A stretch of DNA of 34,832 bases from Cytophagia bacterium CHB2 (GCA_030263535.1 SZPB01000016.1:1-34832); one strand, 5' to 3'; numbered from the stretch's first letter, positions 9,393 to 18,733 are shown. The notes: generated from the letters alone by a model not told the origin. Translations and numbers: made by a program.

Positions 9393-10820
9393 TTATCCGC
9401 TAACAAATTCCTGGCCGGCACGCAAAGCTCTGGCATTCAATTCCACAAGCGCCGGCCGCGCTTTTGCTTTCTTATTCAATACGGCAAGAATTGCTTCTTC
9501 CGGCAACAACTTGGCAAGACCAAGATAAGCGCCGAGCATCACTACGTTGGCAACTTTGGTATTGCCAAGTTCATCTGCAATTTCTGTAGCCGGAATCGCG
9601 GCGACCTGAACGTCATCGCGCAATGGCACCTCGGAAATCAACGAACGATTATAAAGCACCAAACCGCCGCTGCGAACCTCCGCTTGAAATTTTTCAAGAG
9701 AAGGCCGGTTCATCGCAATCAACACATCGCTTTCAGATACCAACGGCGAGCCGATCAGTTGCTCCGAGATGATGACATGGCAATTGGCCGTGCCCCCGCG
9801 CATCTCCGGGCCGTAACTCGGCAGCCAACTCACATGCCGGCCAACCCGCATGCCCGCTTCCGCCAGCGTGACGCCCATGAACAAAATGCCCTGGCCGCCA
9901 AAACCTGAAATTTTCAAACGCGGATTGACGCCGTGTGCTTCCGGCGGCAATTGCCAGGCTTGTGTGTCTTCTTCGGCGATGCCCAAAATGTGGCGCATCG
10001 TGCTCGTTTCCTGCGTTGCGCCGTTGGTCGGAGGAAGACTGGCGGGCTTTTCTTTTCTATCGCGAAACACCCCAAGCGGAAAAACCGGCAACATGTTTTC
10101 GATGAGCCATTTTTTGGCGAGGGTGGGCGTCACATTCCAGCCCGTCGGGCACGTGGATAACACCTCAACCAGCGAAAACCCGCGCCCTTCAATTTGATTT
10201 TGAATCGCCTTGCGAATGGCTTTGCGCGCCGCCATGACGTGTTTGGCATCGGTAATCGCAACGCGCTCGATGTAAGCCGGGGCTTCCAACGTCGCCAACA
10301 ATTCACAAACCCGCAGCGGATAACCCTCATTGGCGACGGTCCGGCCAAAAGGCGTGGTGGTGGTTTTCATGCCGAGCAAAGTCGTTGGCGCCATTTGCCC
10401 ACCCGTCATGCCATAAATGGCATTATTGATGAAAATCACGGTAATGTTTTCGCCACGATTGGCGGCGTGCAAAATTTCATTTCCGCCGATGGCGGCAAGA
10501 TCGCCGTCGCCTTGATAGCTGATCACAATGCGATCGGGCAAGACCCGGCGCACGCCCGTGGCAGCCGCCGGCGCGCGGCCATGCGCAACCTGAATGTTCC
10601 CGCATTTCATGTAGTAATACGCAAACACCGAGCAGCCCACCGGAGAAATGAAGACAGTGCGATCACGAATGCCAAAATCATCCATGGCCTCGGCGATCAG
10701 TTTGTGCACGTTGCCGTGGCCGCAACCCGGACAATAATGCGTCGAGGTTTTGTCAGCGCCGGGTTTGCGCGTGAAGACTTCATAAAACGATTCCGGCCGG
10801 CGCAGTACTGTTGCTTGCAT
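9393..10820 (-). CDS. 2-oxoacid:ferredoxin oxidoreductase, fused beta (TPP) and gamma subunits
   Basis: Catalytic and coupling parts of a ferredoxin-dependent 2-oxoacid oxidoreductase (2-oxoacid + CoA + oxidised ferredoxin to acyl-CoA + CO2 + reduced ferredoxin), cytosolic. Residues about 1-250 are the thiamine-diphosphate beta subunit: FeS cysteines CPGCGHG and VGCS ... MKCG, TPP motif GDGDLAAIGG followed by NN, and the GYPLRVCELLATLEAPAYIER stretch typical of Vor/Kor beta. After a linker of about 50 residues, about 300-475 is the gamma subunit (ISGFGGQGILFMG, SYGPEMRGGTANC). The usual separate subunits are one chain here. AGGGAG precedes ATG 10820. Alpha and ferredoxin subunits are encoded upstream. 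A branched-chain 2-oxoacid substrate is favoured by the alpha subunit type and nearby leucine dehydrogenase; 2-oxoglutarate is the alternative. Confidence 0.92.
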   Translation of the reverse strand: MQATVLRRPESFYEVFTRKPGADKTSTHYCPGCGHGNVHKLIAEAMDDFGIRDRTVFISPVGCSVFAYYYMKCGNIQVAHGRAPAAATGVRRVLPDRIVISYQGDGDLAAIGGNEILHAANRGENITVIFINNAIYGMTGGQMAPTTLLGMKTTTTPFGRTVANEGYPLRVCELLATLEAPAYIERVAITDAKHVMAARKAIRKAIQNQIEGRGFSLVEVLSTCPTGWNVTPTLAKKWLIENMLPVFPLGVFRDRKEKPASLPPTNGATQETSTMRHILGIAEEDTQAWQLPPEAHGVNPRLKISGFGGQGILFMGVTLAEAGMRVGRHVSWLPSYGPEMRGGTANCHVIISEQLIGSPLVSESDVLIAMNRPSLEKFQAEVRSGGLVLYNRSLISEVPLRDDVQVAAIPATEIADELGNTKVANVVMLGAYLGLAKLLPEEAILAVLNKKAKARPALVELNARALRAGQEFVSG

Positions 10821-10922
10821 GATTTTCTCCCTGATTCGAGAGCGGGGTTTCGAAGATGCCGCAACAAAAAACCGAAACCTGCGGCGGCGTCATCAGCCGT
10901 TCATCTTCGATTCACACGCGGT

Positions 10923-11129
10923 TCAATAAACCAAATCGCCTTTTTTCATGGCTTCTGCGGCCTCGCCTTTCCCCATTTGCTGGCTGTGCAAAAACCGCAA
11001 ACACGCCGAGCAGTACATCGTTTCCGTTGCCTTATCGAACACCAAATCATGTTTCTCACCGCAGCGCTCGCAGCGGAAATCCAATTCCCATTCATAATCG
11101 GGAAACAATTCTCTTTCTGGGAAAACCAT
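10923..11129 (-). CDS. Small zinc-ribbon protein in the 2-oxoacid oxidoreductase operon
   Basis: 68-residue protein of unknown function with two CxxC pairs, FRCERCGEKH near residue 20 and MYCSACLRFL near residue 40, so a likely zinc ribbon; highly charged, no signal peptide or membrane segment. It is judged real because AAGGAG lies at ideal distance before ATG 11129, the frame ends cleanly, and it lies between the alpha and beta-gamma genes on the same strand. It could be an accessory or assembly protein of the oxidoreductase (inference from position only). Confidence 0.75.
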   Translation of the reverse strand: MVFPERELFPDYEWELDFRCERCGEKHDLVFDKATETMYCSACLRFLHSQQMGKGEAAEAMKKGDLVY

Positions 11130-11148
11130 TGATAGACTCCTTGAAAAA

Positions 11149-11300
11149 GAGGAGCATCCGCCTCATCGTCTATCTTCCATCCATTACGCCAAGCCCGCTG
11201 GCTGCTCTCGTCTAGAAAATCCAGATCGCTGACATGGGCTTAACTGCATTGCAGATGCTCCTCGTGTTTATGCGTTGGTTCGTGAAAAACAGTTTTTCAC
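11149..11300. repeat. Inverted repeat plus short hairpin between alpha subunit and zinc-ribbon genes
   Basis: GAGGAGCATC at 11149-11158 is the exact reverse complement of GATGCTCCTC at 11254-11263. A separate perfect hairpin at 11282-11300 has 8-base arms GTGAAAAA / TTTTTCAC around a 3-base loop. Both are in the 211-base gap of the operon. They may set relative expression of alpha versus beta-gamma; no true terminator U-run follows. Confidence 0.45.
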
Positions 11301-11340
11301 AATGTCCAGGGCCATCCTCAACAACGAACTAGCCTTATCC

Positions 11341-12399
11341 TTATGCGTTTACGTCCAACTCTTTCCAAAAACGCTCGATTTGACGCAGCAACTCTTCCGC
11401 GCTCGGCACCATGCCGCCGGTGCGGCCGTAAAATTCCACCGGCGTCCAGCCGTTCACGGCCAGCCGAACATCTTCGACCATTTGCCCGGTGCTCAATTCA
11501 CACACAAGAAAACCGTAGGTATGATCGGTCAACTCGTCGATTTTTTCTTTCGGAAATGGCCACAGCGTAATCGGACGAAATAGCCCGACGGGAATGCCGC
11601 GCTCGCGCGCCATATCCACCGCCGTGCGCAACAGGCGCGCAATGATGCCGTAACCGACTACAACCATTTGCGCATGCTCCAGGCGATAGCCTTCGTAACG
11701 CGGCTCTTCCTGCTCAATGGTTTTATATTTCTCAAAAAGATGGTGGATATGCGCTTCCAAATCTTCGGGAACAAGGTCGATGGAAGTGATCAAATTGTCG
11801 CGGGTTTCGGGGTTGCCCGACACCGCCCAGGTTTTTTCCGGGAATGTGGTTACCGGCGCGGGGAAATTCACCGGTTCCATCATTTGGCCGATAAAACCAT
11901 CGGCCAGCACGACGGCGGGATTGCGATAGCGATCAGCCAACTCAAACGCCAGCATGGTGAGATCACACATTTCCTGCGCGCTGTTGGGCGCGAGCACGAT
12001 AAGCCGATAATTGCCGTGGCCGCCGCCTTTGACAATTTGAAAATAATCTGCCTGCTCCGGCGCAATGTTTCCCAGCCCGGGGCCGCCGCGCATAATGTCA
12101 ACAATCACCATGGGCAATTCCGCGCCGGCCGCATAGGAAATGCCTTCCTGCATCAATGAAATGCCCGGACTCGAGGAGCCGGTCATGGCGCGCACACCTG
12201 CCGAAGCCGCGCCATACAGCATGTTGATGGAAGCCACTTCACTTTCTGCTTGCAAAAAAACGCCGCCGACTTTGGGGAAATACTCGGCTGCAGTTTCCGC
12301 AATTTCACTCGCCGGCGTGATGGGATAACCAAAATAAGCGCGACAACCGGCCAGCAGTGCGGCTTTCACCACGGCCTCATTACCTTTGATGAGTTGCAT
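11341..12399 (-). CDS. vorB: 2-oxoacid:ferredoxin oxidoreductase alpha subunit (VorB-type, branched-chain 2-oxoacids)
   Basis: Alpha (pyrimidine-binding and domain II) subunit of the same oxidoreductase. 352 residues from ATG 12399; the longer upstream frame to 12558 overlaps the ferredoxin gene and has no homologous look, and AGGA lies before ATG 12399. Family blocks: [89 protein letters not shown], and a C-terminal domain with [18 protein letters not shown]. This block set matches proteins usually annotated as 3-methyl-2-oxobutanoate dehydrogenase VorB. Substrate assignment within the Vor/Kor group by sequence alone is moderate. The order ferredoxin, alpha, small protein, beta-gamma forms a compact minus-strand operon. 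Confidence 0.9.
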   Translation of the reverse strand: MQLIKGNEAVVKAALLAGCRAYFGYPITPASEIAETAAEYFPKVGGVFLQAESEVASINMLYGAASAGVRAMTGSSSPGISLMQEGISYAAGAELPMVIVDIMRGGPGLGNIAPEQADYFQIVKGGGHGNYRLIVLAPNSAQEMCDLTMLAFELADRYRNPAVVLADGFIGQMMEPVNFPAPVTTFPEKTWAVSGNPETRDNLITSIDLVPEDLEAHIHHLFEKYKTIEQEEPRYEGYRLEHAQMVVVGYGIIARLLRTAVDMARERGIPVGLFRPITLWPFPKEKIDELTDHTYGFLVCELSTGQMVEDVRLAVNGWTPVEFYGRTGGMVPSAEELLRQIERFWKELDVNA

Positions 12400-12445
12400 A
12401 TTCGTATTCCTGATTGCTGAAGCGTTTGCCGGTACACCAATATTT

Positions 12446-12712
12446 TCATCCTTCAACGACCGGCGCTTTCGCCTCGACCCGTTTGTACACTGTAATCGCG
12501 CCCGGCTCCGGGCAAACATAATAACACACGCCACAGCCGGTGCATTCGATTCCGACATACTCTGCGGGATGATAGCCCATCCGATTCAACGCCTCGGAAA
12601 TTTTCAACACGGTGGGCGGGCACACCTCAACGCACAGGCCGCACCCCTTGCACTCTTCCGCATTGATGACTACCATGCCGCGATTGCGGCTGTCTTTTCG
12701 GATTTCTGCCAT
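12446..12712 (-). CDS. 2x[4Fe-4S] ferredoxin (delta) subunit of the 2-oxoacid oxidoreductase
   Basis: 88-residue ferredoxin-like protein with two cluster motifs, [12 protein letters not shown] about residues 21-32 and [16 protein letters not shown] about residues 57-72. It should carry electrons from the TPP site to external ferredoxin. It is the first gene of the operon, 46 bases upstream of the alpha subunit gene. The site before ATG 12712 is weak (GAGCGAGCC). The gap upstream (12713-13336) holds the operon's likely control region, including a paired CCGTCCGGA element. Confidence 0.92.
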   Translation of the reverse strand: MAEIRKDSRNRGMVVINAEECKGCGLCVEVCPPTVLKISEALNRMGYHPAEYVGIECTGCGVCYYVCPEPGAITVYKRVEAKAPVVEG

Positions 12713-12731
12713 GGCTCGCTCATTTTACTTT

Positions 12732-12819
12732 ACCGTCCGGACGCCAAGGAGGCCAAACATGATTACATGATTTATCCCATGCAACAATCATCACTTAATC
12801 AAAACGGCATCCGGACGGT
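12732..12819. promoter_or_regulatory. Paired palindromic boxes upstream of the 2-oxoacid oxidoreductase operon
   Basis: ACCGTCCGGACGCC at 12732-12745 and its reverse complement with one mismatch, GGCATCCGGACGGT, at 12806-12819. Each half contains the self-complementary core CGTCCGGACG or a one-base variant. They lie 20-107 bases upstream of the ferredoxin ATG, where an operator pair would sit. The regulator is unknown. Between them is a direct repeat CATGATT ACATGATT. Confidence 0.35.
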
Positions 12820-13045
12820 GGTTTCAAATCGGACGTCATTTTGCCACCTCGAATCTTTCAAACAGCATGCCGAAAACGACTTAGGAACGCCGCTTTGGAA
12901 ATTTGGCTTTAACTAATTCGAATTGCGAGAGATGCTCTAGATTGAGAGGCGCGCGTTTTGCGAAATATGACGCGCCACATTCCCAACCCTGCAAAACCTC
13001 ATTAAAATCATTCTCATAAATAAGAATGCAACTTAGGATTCTCAC

Positions 13046-13157
13046 TTAAATAACTTGCCCATCTCTCAAACCGCGAATGGACGCTAATAAACGCGAATTT
13101 CAAAATTAGCGAATATTCGCGCTCATTAGCGGTTTCCCGAATGAGTAAGTTATTTAA
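13046..13157. mobile_element. MITE-like palindromic element, copy 1
   Basis: Ends are perfect inverted repeats TTAAATAACTT / AAGTTATTTAA, and pairing extends across almost the whole element through arms carrying AAACCGCGAATGG, ACGCTAAT and CGCGAAT blocks. A related copy lies at 20173-20287. No coding capacity. It sits in the 624-base gap (12713-13336) between the acetyltransferase gene end and the oxidoreductase operon. The rest of that gap shows only the paired boxes at 12732-12819 and a possible decayed reading frame at 13199-13326. Confidence 0.7.
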
Positions 13158-13336
13158 ATGGCGCATTCTTAACATGCTGTCAGAGGCTAAGGTTGGTGAA
13201 TACCGAGCAAACGAGGGGGTTGTTTGAGGAAACTCTGCAAGTGTTGCACGAATTCAATCACTTGCCGAGGCGATGATGTGGGCGCTGCTGTTGCAAAGAT
13301 TGCCGTTTGAGGATGCGAGGAGGTGAAAGGTTTTGT

Positions 13337-15853
13337 TTATAAATCCATCGTTGCTTTGATTACGCCCTCATCTTGATCGAAGCGAAGCTGCATGCCGAGT
13401 TTTTTGCAAACACGCTGCATGCCGTCGTTGTCGGGAAGAATATCGGCCGAGATACGATCGAACTTTTCCGCGCGGCCGATATCAATCAACCGCCGCATCA
13501 ACGCACTGCCCAAGCCCTGCCCTTGATACGTATCGCTGACCAGCGCCGCGAATTCGGCTTCGTTCGCGCCGTGGGATTTGCTCAAGCGGCCGACTCCGAT
13601 AATCTCGCGCTCGGCGCCAGCGGCAGGAGTCCGTTCCACCACCAAAACCATCTCGCGATCGTAATCGATAAAACAGATGCGCGTCAAACGTTCGTGCGCA
13701 ATGCGTTGATTGAGAGTGATCAAATGAAAATAACGCAAATAAACGGTGCGCTCGGAAAGTTTTTGATGAAATTGAACCATCAGCGGCTCGTCTTCCGGCC
13801 GAATCGGGCGAATGGTAACCGGCGCGCCATTGCGCAATGTCCACGTTGAAACGTACTGCCGCGGATAAGGCCGGATGGCAGGCTTCGGCAAATGTTCTTC
13901 CGGTAAAGTCGTTTCATGCAACTTCACGCGTGCGGCACGCACACCCAAAGTTTCTTTAGAAAAGATAACGGAACTGCACTCAATCTCATTAATCCAACGC
14001 TGTTCCACCACCAGCCAGCTCAAACGAACCAGCATTTGTTCGAGCGCAGCAAAATCTGCCGGCGCAAGTTCGTGTTTCGCTCGCAGCGCGGGATAAATGC
14101 GGGTTTTCTCCATCATGCGGCGCGCCAAAGTCGTGGTGAGCGGCGGCAGAGCAAAGCTGCGATCATGTATGGCCTCCCCGAGCTTTCCACCGGCGCCAAA
14201 AGCCAGCACCGGCCCAAATTGCGGATTGATGCTGCTACCAGCAAATAATTCATAACCCTGCGCCTCAATCACCGGCGACAAAACAGGAATGTCATAAGTC
14301 GCAAGCAAATTCCGTGCTTCGGTTCCAGTCAACTGAGTTCGATTTTCTTGGCGCGCGAGTTGAATAATGTCACCCGCCTTTTTTTGATCAATGCTCGCCT
14401 CGGCAAAATCCGCCGGCAACATCGGGGTTTCATACAAGCCGCGCAGATTTTCAGTATACTGCCACATGTAGGCAAACATCCGCGCCGCCGTATCGGGAAA
14501 CGGAAAAGCGGGAATGCCGGCGCGGTTGAGCAGCGCCTGGCCGGCGGCAACGTCGGCGCCGCCCATCCAGCTCGCCAACAGAGGCGTATTTAAATTTTGC
14601 GCATGGGCAATCACCAATTCGGCGGTGAGGGTGGGATCGGCCAGCGCCAACGGCGTCAGAATGACGAGCAGGCCGTTGCTATTCGCATTTTGGGCTGCAA
14701 TCGTCATGGCTTGCGCATAGCGTTCCGGTTCCGCATCACCCAAAATGTCTATCGGGTTGCCGTGACTCCAATTTGCCGGCAAGAGTTGATCAAGTTGTTC
14801 TTTCGCCTCTGCAGAAAGCGGCGCCAATTTACCGCCATTTGCCTGCACCGCATCTGCAGCGAGCAATCCCGGGCCGCCGGCATTGGTCAGAATCGTTAAC
14901 GCCGGGCCTTTCGGACGCGGCTGCTTGTCGAGCACTTCTGCCATATAAAATAACTCGGCAATGGTGTTGACGCGCAGCACGCCACAACGTCGAATCGCGG
15001 CATCAAATACTTCTTCGCTGTTACTTGAATCTGCAACTTGTGAGTTAGCAAAACTTGCAGCCGGGGCATGCCGCGCTTTCAGCACGATGATCGGCTTAGT
15101 GAGCGCGACTTCACGCGCAGCAGAGAGAAACGAGGCCGCGTCGCCAATCGTTTCCATATACAAAATAATGCTTTTGGTGCGCGGATCGTCGCCGAGATAA
15201 TAGATTAAATCACCCCAACCAACATCAAGCATCGCGCCCACCGAGATGAAAGCGCTGAAGCCCGCCTGCACGCGCATGCTCCAATCTAAAATGGCCGCGC
15301 CGAGTGCGCCGCTTTGACTGATAAAACCAACATGCCCGGGCTGTGCCATCGCGCGCGCATAGGTCGCGTTAAGCTTGGTATGAGGGCGCATCACGCCGAC
15401 GGAATTCGGCCCGATGATCCGCATTCTGCCGCGACGCGCTTGCGCCAGCACCTCCTGCTCCAACGCCGTCGCATCATCTGTGCGCCGTTGAAAGTCCGCG
15501 GAAAGAATAATTGCCGCTCGCACTCCCGCAGCAGCGCAATCCCCAACAAGGCTAGGCACGGTTGGCGCCGGCGTTGCAATAATCGCAAGGTCAATCGGGC
15601 CGGGCGCCTCCGTCACGCGCGGATAAGCTGAGAGTCCCAGCACACTCTCGCGGTTGGGATTGATGGGAAAAACGGCGCCGCCAAAGTGGTTATTCATGAG
15701 ATTCGCGAGCACAGCCTGTCCCACACTGCCCGCCCTTTCCGTCGCGCCAATCACAGCTATGCGTTGTGGAGAAAAAATCGCATCCAACGATTGTCGTTGA
15801 TTGCGCAGAATGTCGCGCGTGGCGTCTCGCACATGATTGAGAACATTGTTCAT
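13337..15853 (-). CDS. Pat-type protein lysine acetyltransferase: degenerate acyl-CoA synthetase (ADP-forming) half plus GNAT domain
   Basis: 838 residues. CoA-binding domain about 25-130 ([18 protein letters not shown]), succinyl-CoA-ligase-like domain about 160-310, degenerate ATP-grasp part about 500-650, GNAT domain about 679-838 ([34 protein letters not shown]). The overall plan matches Pat/YfiQ of E. coli (886 residues), which acetylates lysines of metabolic enzymes such as acetyl-CoA synthetase. The synthetase half looks inactive: the alpha-type SHTG histidine region reads [11 protein letters not shown] near 265, and near 525-535 the chain jumps from [13 protein letters not shown] straight to [16 protein letters not shown], omitting about 80 residues that normally hold the ATP lysine and HKSD histidine. 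The GNAT acidic residue (AEF) and acetyl-CoA loop remain. It is the last gene after hypE, behind a 228-base gap; no clear ribosome site. Confidence 0.88.
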   Translation of the reverse strand: MNNVLNHVRDATRDILRNQRQSLDAIFSPQRIAVIGATERAGSVGQAVLANLMNNHFGGAVFPINPNRESVLGLSAYPRVTEAPGPIDLAIIATPAPTVPSLVGDCAAAGVRAAIILSADFQRRTDDATALEQEVLAQARRGRMRIIGPNSVGVMRPHTKLNATYARAMAQPGHVGFISQSGALGAAILDWSMRVQAGFSAFISVGAMLDVGWGDLIYYLGDDPRTKSIILYMETIGDAASFLSAAREVALTKPIIVLKARHAPAASFANSQVADSSNSEEVFDAAIRRCGVLRVNTIAELFYMAEVLDKQPRPKGPALTILTNAGGPGLLAADAVQANGGKLAPLSAEAKEQLDQLLPANWSHGNPIDILGDAEPERYAQAMTIAAQNANSNGLLVILTPLALADPTLTAELVIAHAQNLNTPLLASWMGGADVAAGQALLNRAGIPAFPFPDTAARMFAYMWQYTENLRGLYETPMLPADFAEASIDQKKAGDIIQLARQENRTQLTGTEARNLLATYDIPVLSPVIEAQGYELFAGSSINPQFGPVLAFGAGGKLGEAIHDRSFALPPLTTTLARRMMEKTRIYPALRAKHELAPADFAALEQMLVRLSWLVVEQRWINEIECSSVIFSKETLGVRAARVKLHETTLPEEHLPKPAIRPYPRQYVSTWTLRNGAPVTIRPIRPEDEPLMVQFHQKLSERTVYLRYFHLITLNQRIAHERLTRICFIDYDREMVLVVERTPAAGAEREIIGVGRLSKSHGANEAEFAALVSDTYQGQGLGSALMRRLIDIGRAEKFDRISADILPDNDGMQRVCKKLGMQLRFDQDEGVIKATMDL

Positions 15854-15882
15854 AAGATTTGCCGCAGAATTGAAATGACTAT

Positions 15883-15940
15883 AATCATGTCATCCCTTCG
15901 GGATTTTCCGAACCGAGAATCCCGAAGGGATGACATGATT
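15883..15940. repeat. Perfect hairpin, 23-base arms, 12-base loop
   Basis: The arm at 15883-15905 (core ATGTCATCCCTTCGGGATT) is exactly reverse-complementary to 15918-15940. It begins 30 bases upstream of the acetyltransferase ATG, within its presumed leader. No T-run adjoins it, so it is read as a REP-like element or strong RNA stem. Confidence 0.8.
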
Positions 15941-16039
15941 AAAGGAAAATAGCTAAAAAGAACAGGATAAAACCCGATGAAAAGACAAAAAGCTCTATCA
16001 GTTGGCGTTAATCTATCCGTTGGAGCCGCTCTTAGGGCT

Positions 16040-16067
16040 GCGGTTTTCAGCTTGTCTAAAAATCCGC
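16040..16067. repeat. CTTGTCT-core hairpin, copy A
   Basis: GCGGTTTT and AAAA(T)CCGC pair around the core CAGCTTGTCT. It lies just after the hypE stop. Related hairpins with the same core are at 17383-17405 and 18684-18704, each just downstream of a hyp gene. Confidence 0.5.
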
Positions 16068-16081
16068 TTTAGTCTCAACAA

Positions 16082-17143
16082 TCAACAAATGCGGGGCAAC
16101 TGCTCGCCGCTCAACACATCAACGATGCGGTTTGCGCCAATGACGCTCGTCATGGTTACCAATCCAGATGATTCTTTCTTCACCTCGCCAATGATGCGGG
16201 CGCCTTCACCCAGCGGATGGGCGCGCATCACGCGCAGCGCCCGTTCGACCTCCGCCGGCGGCACAAAGGCGATGAAACGGCCTTCGTTGGCGATATAAAG
16301 CGGATCCAGGCCAAGGATTTCGCATGCGCCTTGCACGTCTTCGCGCACGGGAATGTTTTTTTCCTCAAGATTGATTTGCACACGCGCGGTTTCGGCAATC
16401 TCGTTTAAGGCGCTGGCCAGGCCGCCGCGGGTGAGATCGCGGAGGCAATGAATTTCAATATTTGCGGCAAGCAACGTTTGCACCAAATCCGCCAGCGGCG
16501 CGCAGTCACTCTCAATCTCGCTCTCGAACGCCAAGCCTTCCCGCATTGCCATGATCGCGATGCCGTGCCGGCCGAGATCTCCGTTCACAAGAACGAGATC
16601 GCCCGGCTTGACGCTCGCTGGAGAAATAACAAGATCATGTGTAATAACGCCAATGCCGGCGGTGTTGATAAAAATGCCATCGCCCTTGCCGCGATCGACG
16701 ACTTTGGTATCGCCGGTTACAAGCTGAACATTCGCATGTGTTGCCGCGCGTTGCAGGGATTGCACGACGCGCCAGAGCGTCTCCATCGGCAAGCCTTCTT
16801 CGAGAATGAATCCTGCGCTGAGATACAATGGCTGCGCGCCGCACATGGCAAGATCATTCACGGTGCCGTAAATCGACAACGTTCCAATATCTCCTCCCGG
16901 GAAAAAAAGCGGATGCACGACAAAGGAATCCGTCGTGAAGGCAAGCTTTCGGCCTTCCAAATTGAATACCGCACCATCGTGCCGTGATTCTAGCAATGTA
17001 TTGTTGAATGCAGGCACGAACATCTTCTCAATAAGCTGGTGCATGAGTCTGCCCCCGCCGCCGTGCGCGAGCAGAACGCTCGGATAATCATGGATTGGAA
17101 TCGGGCAGGAAAGCCCGAATTCGACATTCACTTTTTGCTGCAT
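16082..17143 (-). CDS. hypE: Hydrogenase maturation protein HypE
   Basis: HypE dehydrates the carbamoylated C-terminal cysteine to a thiocyanate, the source of the cyanide ligands on the Fe of [NiFe] hydrogenase. 353 residues, of the PurM-like ATP-binding family: [14 protein letters not shown] near the start, [57 protein letters not shown]. The chain ends in PRIC with cysteine as the very last residue, as required. It comes after hypD in transcription order. HypF, which carbamoylates this cysteine, is not encoded in the window and must lie elsewhere. No clear ribosome site is seen before ATG 17143. Confidence 0.96.
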   Translation of the reverse strand: MQQKVNVEFGLSCPIPIHDYPSVLLAHGGGGRLMHQLIEKMFVPAFNNTLLESRHDGAVFNLEGRKLAFTTDSFVVHPLFFPGGDIGTLSIYGTVNDLAMCGAQPLYLSAGFILEEGLPMETLWRVVQSLQRAATHANVQLVTGDTKVVDRGKGDGIFINTAGIGVITHDLVISPASVKPGDLVLVNGDLGRHGIAIMAMREGLAFESEIESDCAPLADLVQTLLAANIEIHCLRDLTRGGLASALNEIAETARVQINLEEKNIPVREDVQGACEILGLDPLYIANEGRFIAFVPPAEVERALRVMRAHPLGEGARIIGEVKKESSGLVTMTSVIGANRIVDVLSGEQLPRIC

Positions 17144-17186
17144 AAATTTTCAGTGCGTAAACAGGTAAGGCGATAAGGCGCTCAAA

Positions 17187-17405
17187 GTTAGAATAAAATT
17201 CTGAAAGTTTGTCGCAGAATAATTTATTGGCAGAACGATTCAAAGTCGTTCTGCCAATAAATCATCCTGCCAGAGTTTTTGGGGCGGTGCTCGATGACTT
17301 CGGCGCATTTCGGTGGAAAAACTTTATCGCCAATGGTCACCGAGTTTCGCCGAACAGTCATCTGCTGCTTAGCAGGCGCTTTGATTTGCAGCTTGTCTGC
17401 AAATC
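17187..17405. repeat. Composite intergenic repeat, copy B (hypE-hypD gap)
   Basis: Fills the 300-base gap between hypD end and hypE start. It begins with a 29-base box (17187-17215, containing AATTCTGAAAG) that matches 18559-18587 at 25 of 29 positions. Next comes a perfect hairpin at 17222-17262: arms of 17 bases (ATTTATTGGCAGAACGA and complement) with loop TTCAAAG. It ends with GATTTGCAG-CTTGT-CTGCAAATC at 17383-17405, a perfect 9-base-arm hairpin with the CTTGTCT core. No gene is seen here. Confidence 0.6.
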
Positions 17406-17443
17406 AGGGTAGAACGTAAGTGCACGGGGATAACAGATTTAAA

Positions 17444-18535
17444 TTACGTTTTTACTTTTCTATAACGATAGTATGCCGCGCACGCGCCTTCCGACGAAAC
17501 CATGGTCGCGCCCAGCGGGCGCTCCGGTGTGCAGCGCACGCCGAACGCCGGGCATTCATGCGGCTTCTTCACGCCCTGCAACACCAAACCGCTGAGACAC
17601 TCCGATGATTCTTCGCGTGCAGAATTTGTCACCTCAAAGCGCTTTTCGGCATCGAAGGCCGCATAAGCCTCGCGCAAACCCAAACCGCTTTGAGGAATCT
17701 CGCCCACGCCGCGCCATTTGCGCGGAACGACGCAAAAGACTTCACGCATGAGCTGTTGCGCCGGTTGATTGCCGGCGCGCTGCACCGCGCGCGTATATTG
17801 ATTCTCAACTTCGGCGCGGCCCTCTTCCAATTGTTTGATACAGAGATACACGCCTTGCAGAATATCCACCGGCTCGAAACCGGTGACGACGATCGGAACA
17901 TGATATTTGGCAGCAAGCGGATAATACGCTTCGTAACCCATCACCGTGCAAACATGTCCGGCCGCCAAAAAACCTTGTACACGATTATGCGGCGAGGCGA
18001 GAATAGCCTCCATGGCCGGCGGCACCAACACATGCGAAACTAAAACGGAAAAATTCGTGACATTTTGCTCCGCCGCTTGATAAATCGCCATGGCATTAGC
18101 CGGCGCGGTGGTTTCGAAGCCCACCGCAAAAAACACCACCTGCCGATCCGGATTTGCGCGCGCGAGTTTGAGCGCATCGAGCGGCGAATAGACGATGCGA
18201 ACATCGCCGCCGGCTGCTTTGACGCTGAGCAAATCTTTTTCGGAGCCGGGAACGCGCAACATATCACCAAAAGAACAAAACACCACCTCAGGCCGGGAGG
18301 CAATGGCAATGGCTTTATCAATTAATTCCAACGAGGTGACGCACACCGGGCAGCCCGGACCGTGCACCAACGTGATCGTTTTGGGCAGCAATTCATCAAT
18401 GCCGAATTTGACGATGGCATGGGTTTGCCCGCCGCACACTTCCATGATGGTCCACGGCTTGGTGACCAGGCGCGCGATTAAATCGGCATAACGCCGGGCG
18501 GCTTTGGCATCGCGATATTCGTCGATATATTTCAT
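17444..18535 (-). CDS. hypD: Hydrogenase maturation protein HypD
   Basis: Scaffold, with HypC, on which the Fe(CN)2CO unit is built; carries a [4Fe-4S] cluster. 363 residues, normal length. Conserved segments: [21 protein letters not shown] with Cys34, [27 protein letters not shown], and C-terminal cluster cysteines in [32 protein letters not shown] and [10 protein letters not shown]. Same strand as hypC and hypE but separated from each by about 200-300 bases of repeat-rich sequence, unlike the tight hyp operons of many bacteria. The ribosome site before ATG 18535 is weak. Confidence 0.97.
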   Translation of the reverse strand: MKYIDEYRDAKAARRYADLIARLVTKPWTIMEVCGGQTHAIVKFGIDELLPKTITLVHGPGCPVCVTSLELIDKAIAIASRPEVVFCSFGDMLRVPGSEKDLLSVKAAGGDVRIVYSPLDALKLARANPDRQVVFFAVGFETTAPANAMAIYQAAEQNVTNFSVLVSHVLVPPAMEAILASPHNRVQGFLAAGHVCTVMGYEAYYPLAAKYHVPIVVTGFEPVDILQGVYLCIKQLEEGRAEVENQYTRAVQRAGNQPAQQLMREVFCVVPRKWRGVGEIPQSGLGLREAYAAFDAEKRFEVTNSAREESSECLSGLVLQGVKKPHECPAFGVRCTPERPLGATMVSSEGACAAYYRYRKVKT

Positions 18536-18558
18536 TAATAGACGATTGACTTCTCAAC

Positions 18559-18704
18559 GTTGGAATAGAATTCTGAAAGTGTCTCGCTCACGGAAATGAA
18601 ATCCCACGGAAAAGGCCTTTGCTTTTTTTGGTGGGAATTCAACTTTTGTGGGCGAGGCTCACAGAGCTGCTCGATGAGCTTCAATTTTCAACTTGTCTGA
18701 AAAT
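18559..18704. repeat. Composite intergenic repeat, copy C (hypD-hypC gap)
   Basis: Starts with the same 29-base box as copy B. A longer hairpin follows: GTCTCGCTCAC near 18581 pairs imperfectly with GTGGGCGAGGC near 18650, enclosing CCCAC ... GTGGG. It ends with ATTTTCA-ACTTGTC-TGAAAAT at 18684-18704, nested in GCTGCTC / GAGCAGC. The 198-base gap has no gene. Confidence 0.55.
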
Positions 18705-18733
18705 CGGAGCAGCGCTTACGATAAAAAAATGCC

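Noticed and set aside
12400-12558. N-terminal extension of the oxidoreductase alpha subunit
   Set aside because: Overlaps the ferredoxin gene, looks unlike any family N-terminus, and a good start with AGGA exists at 12399.
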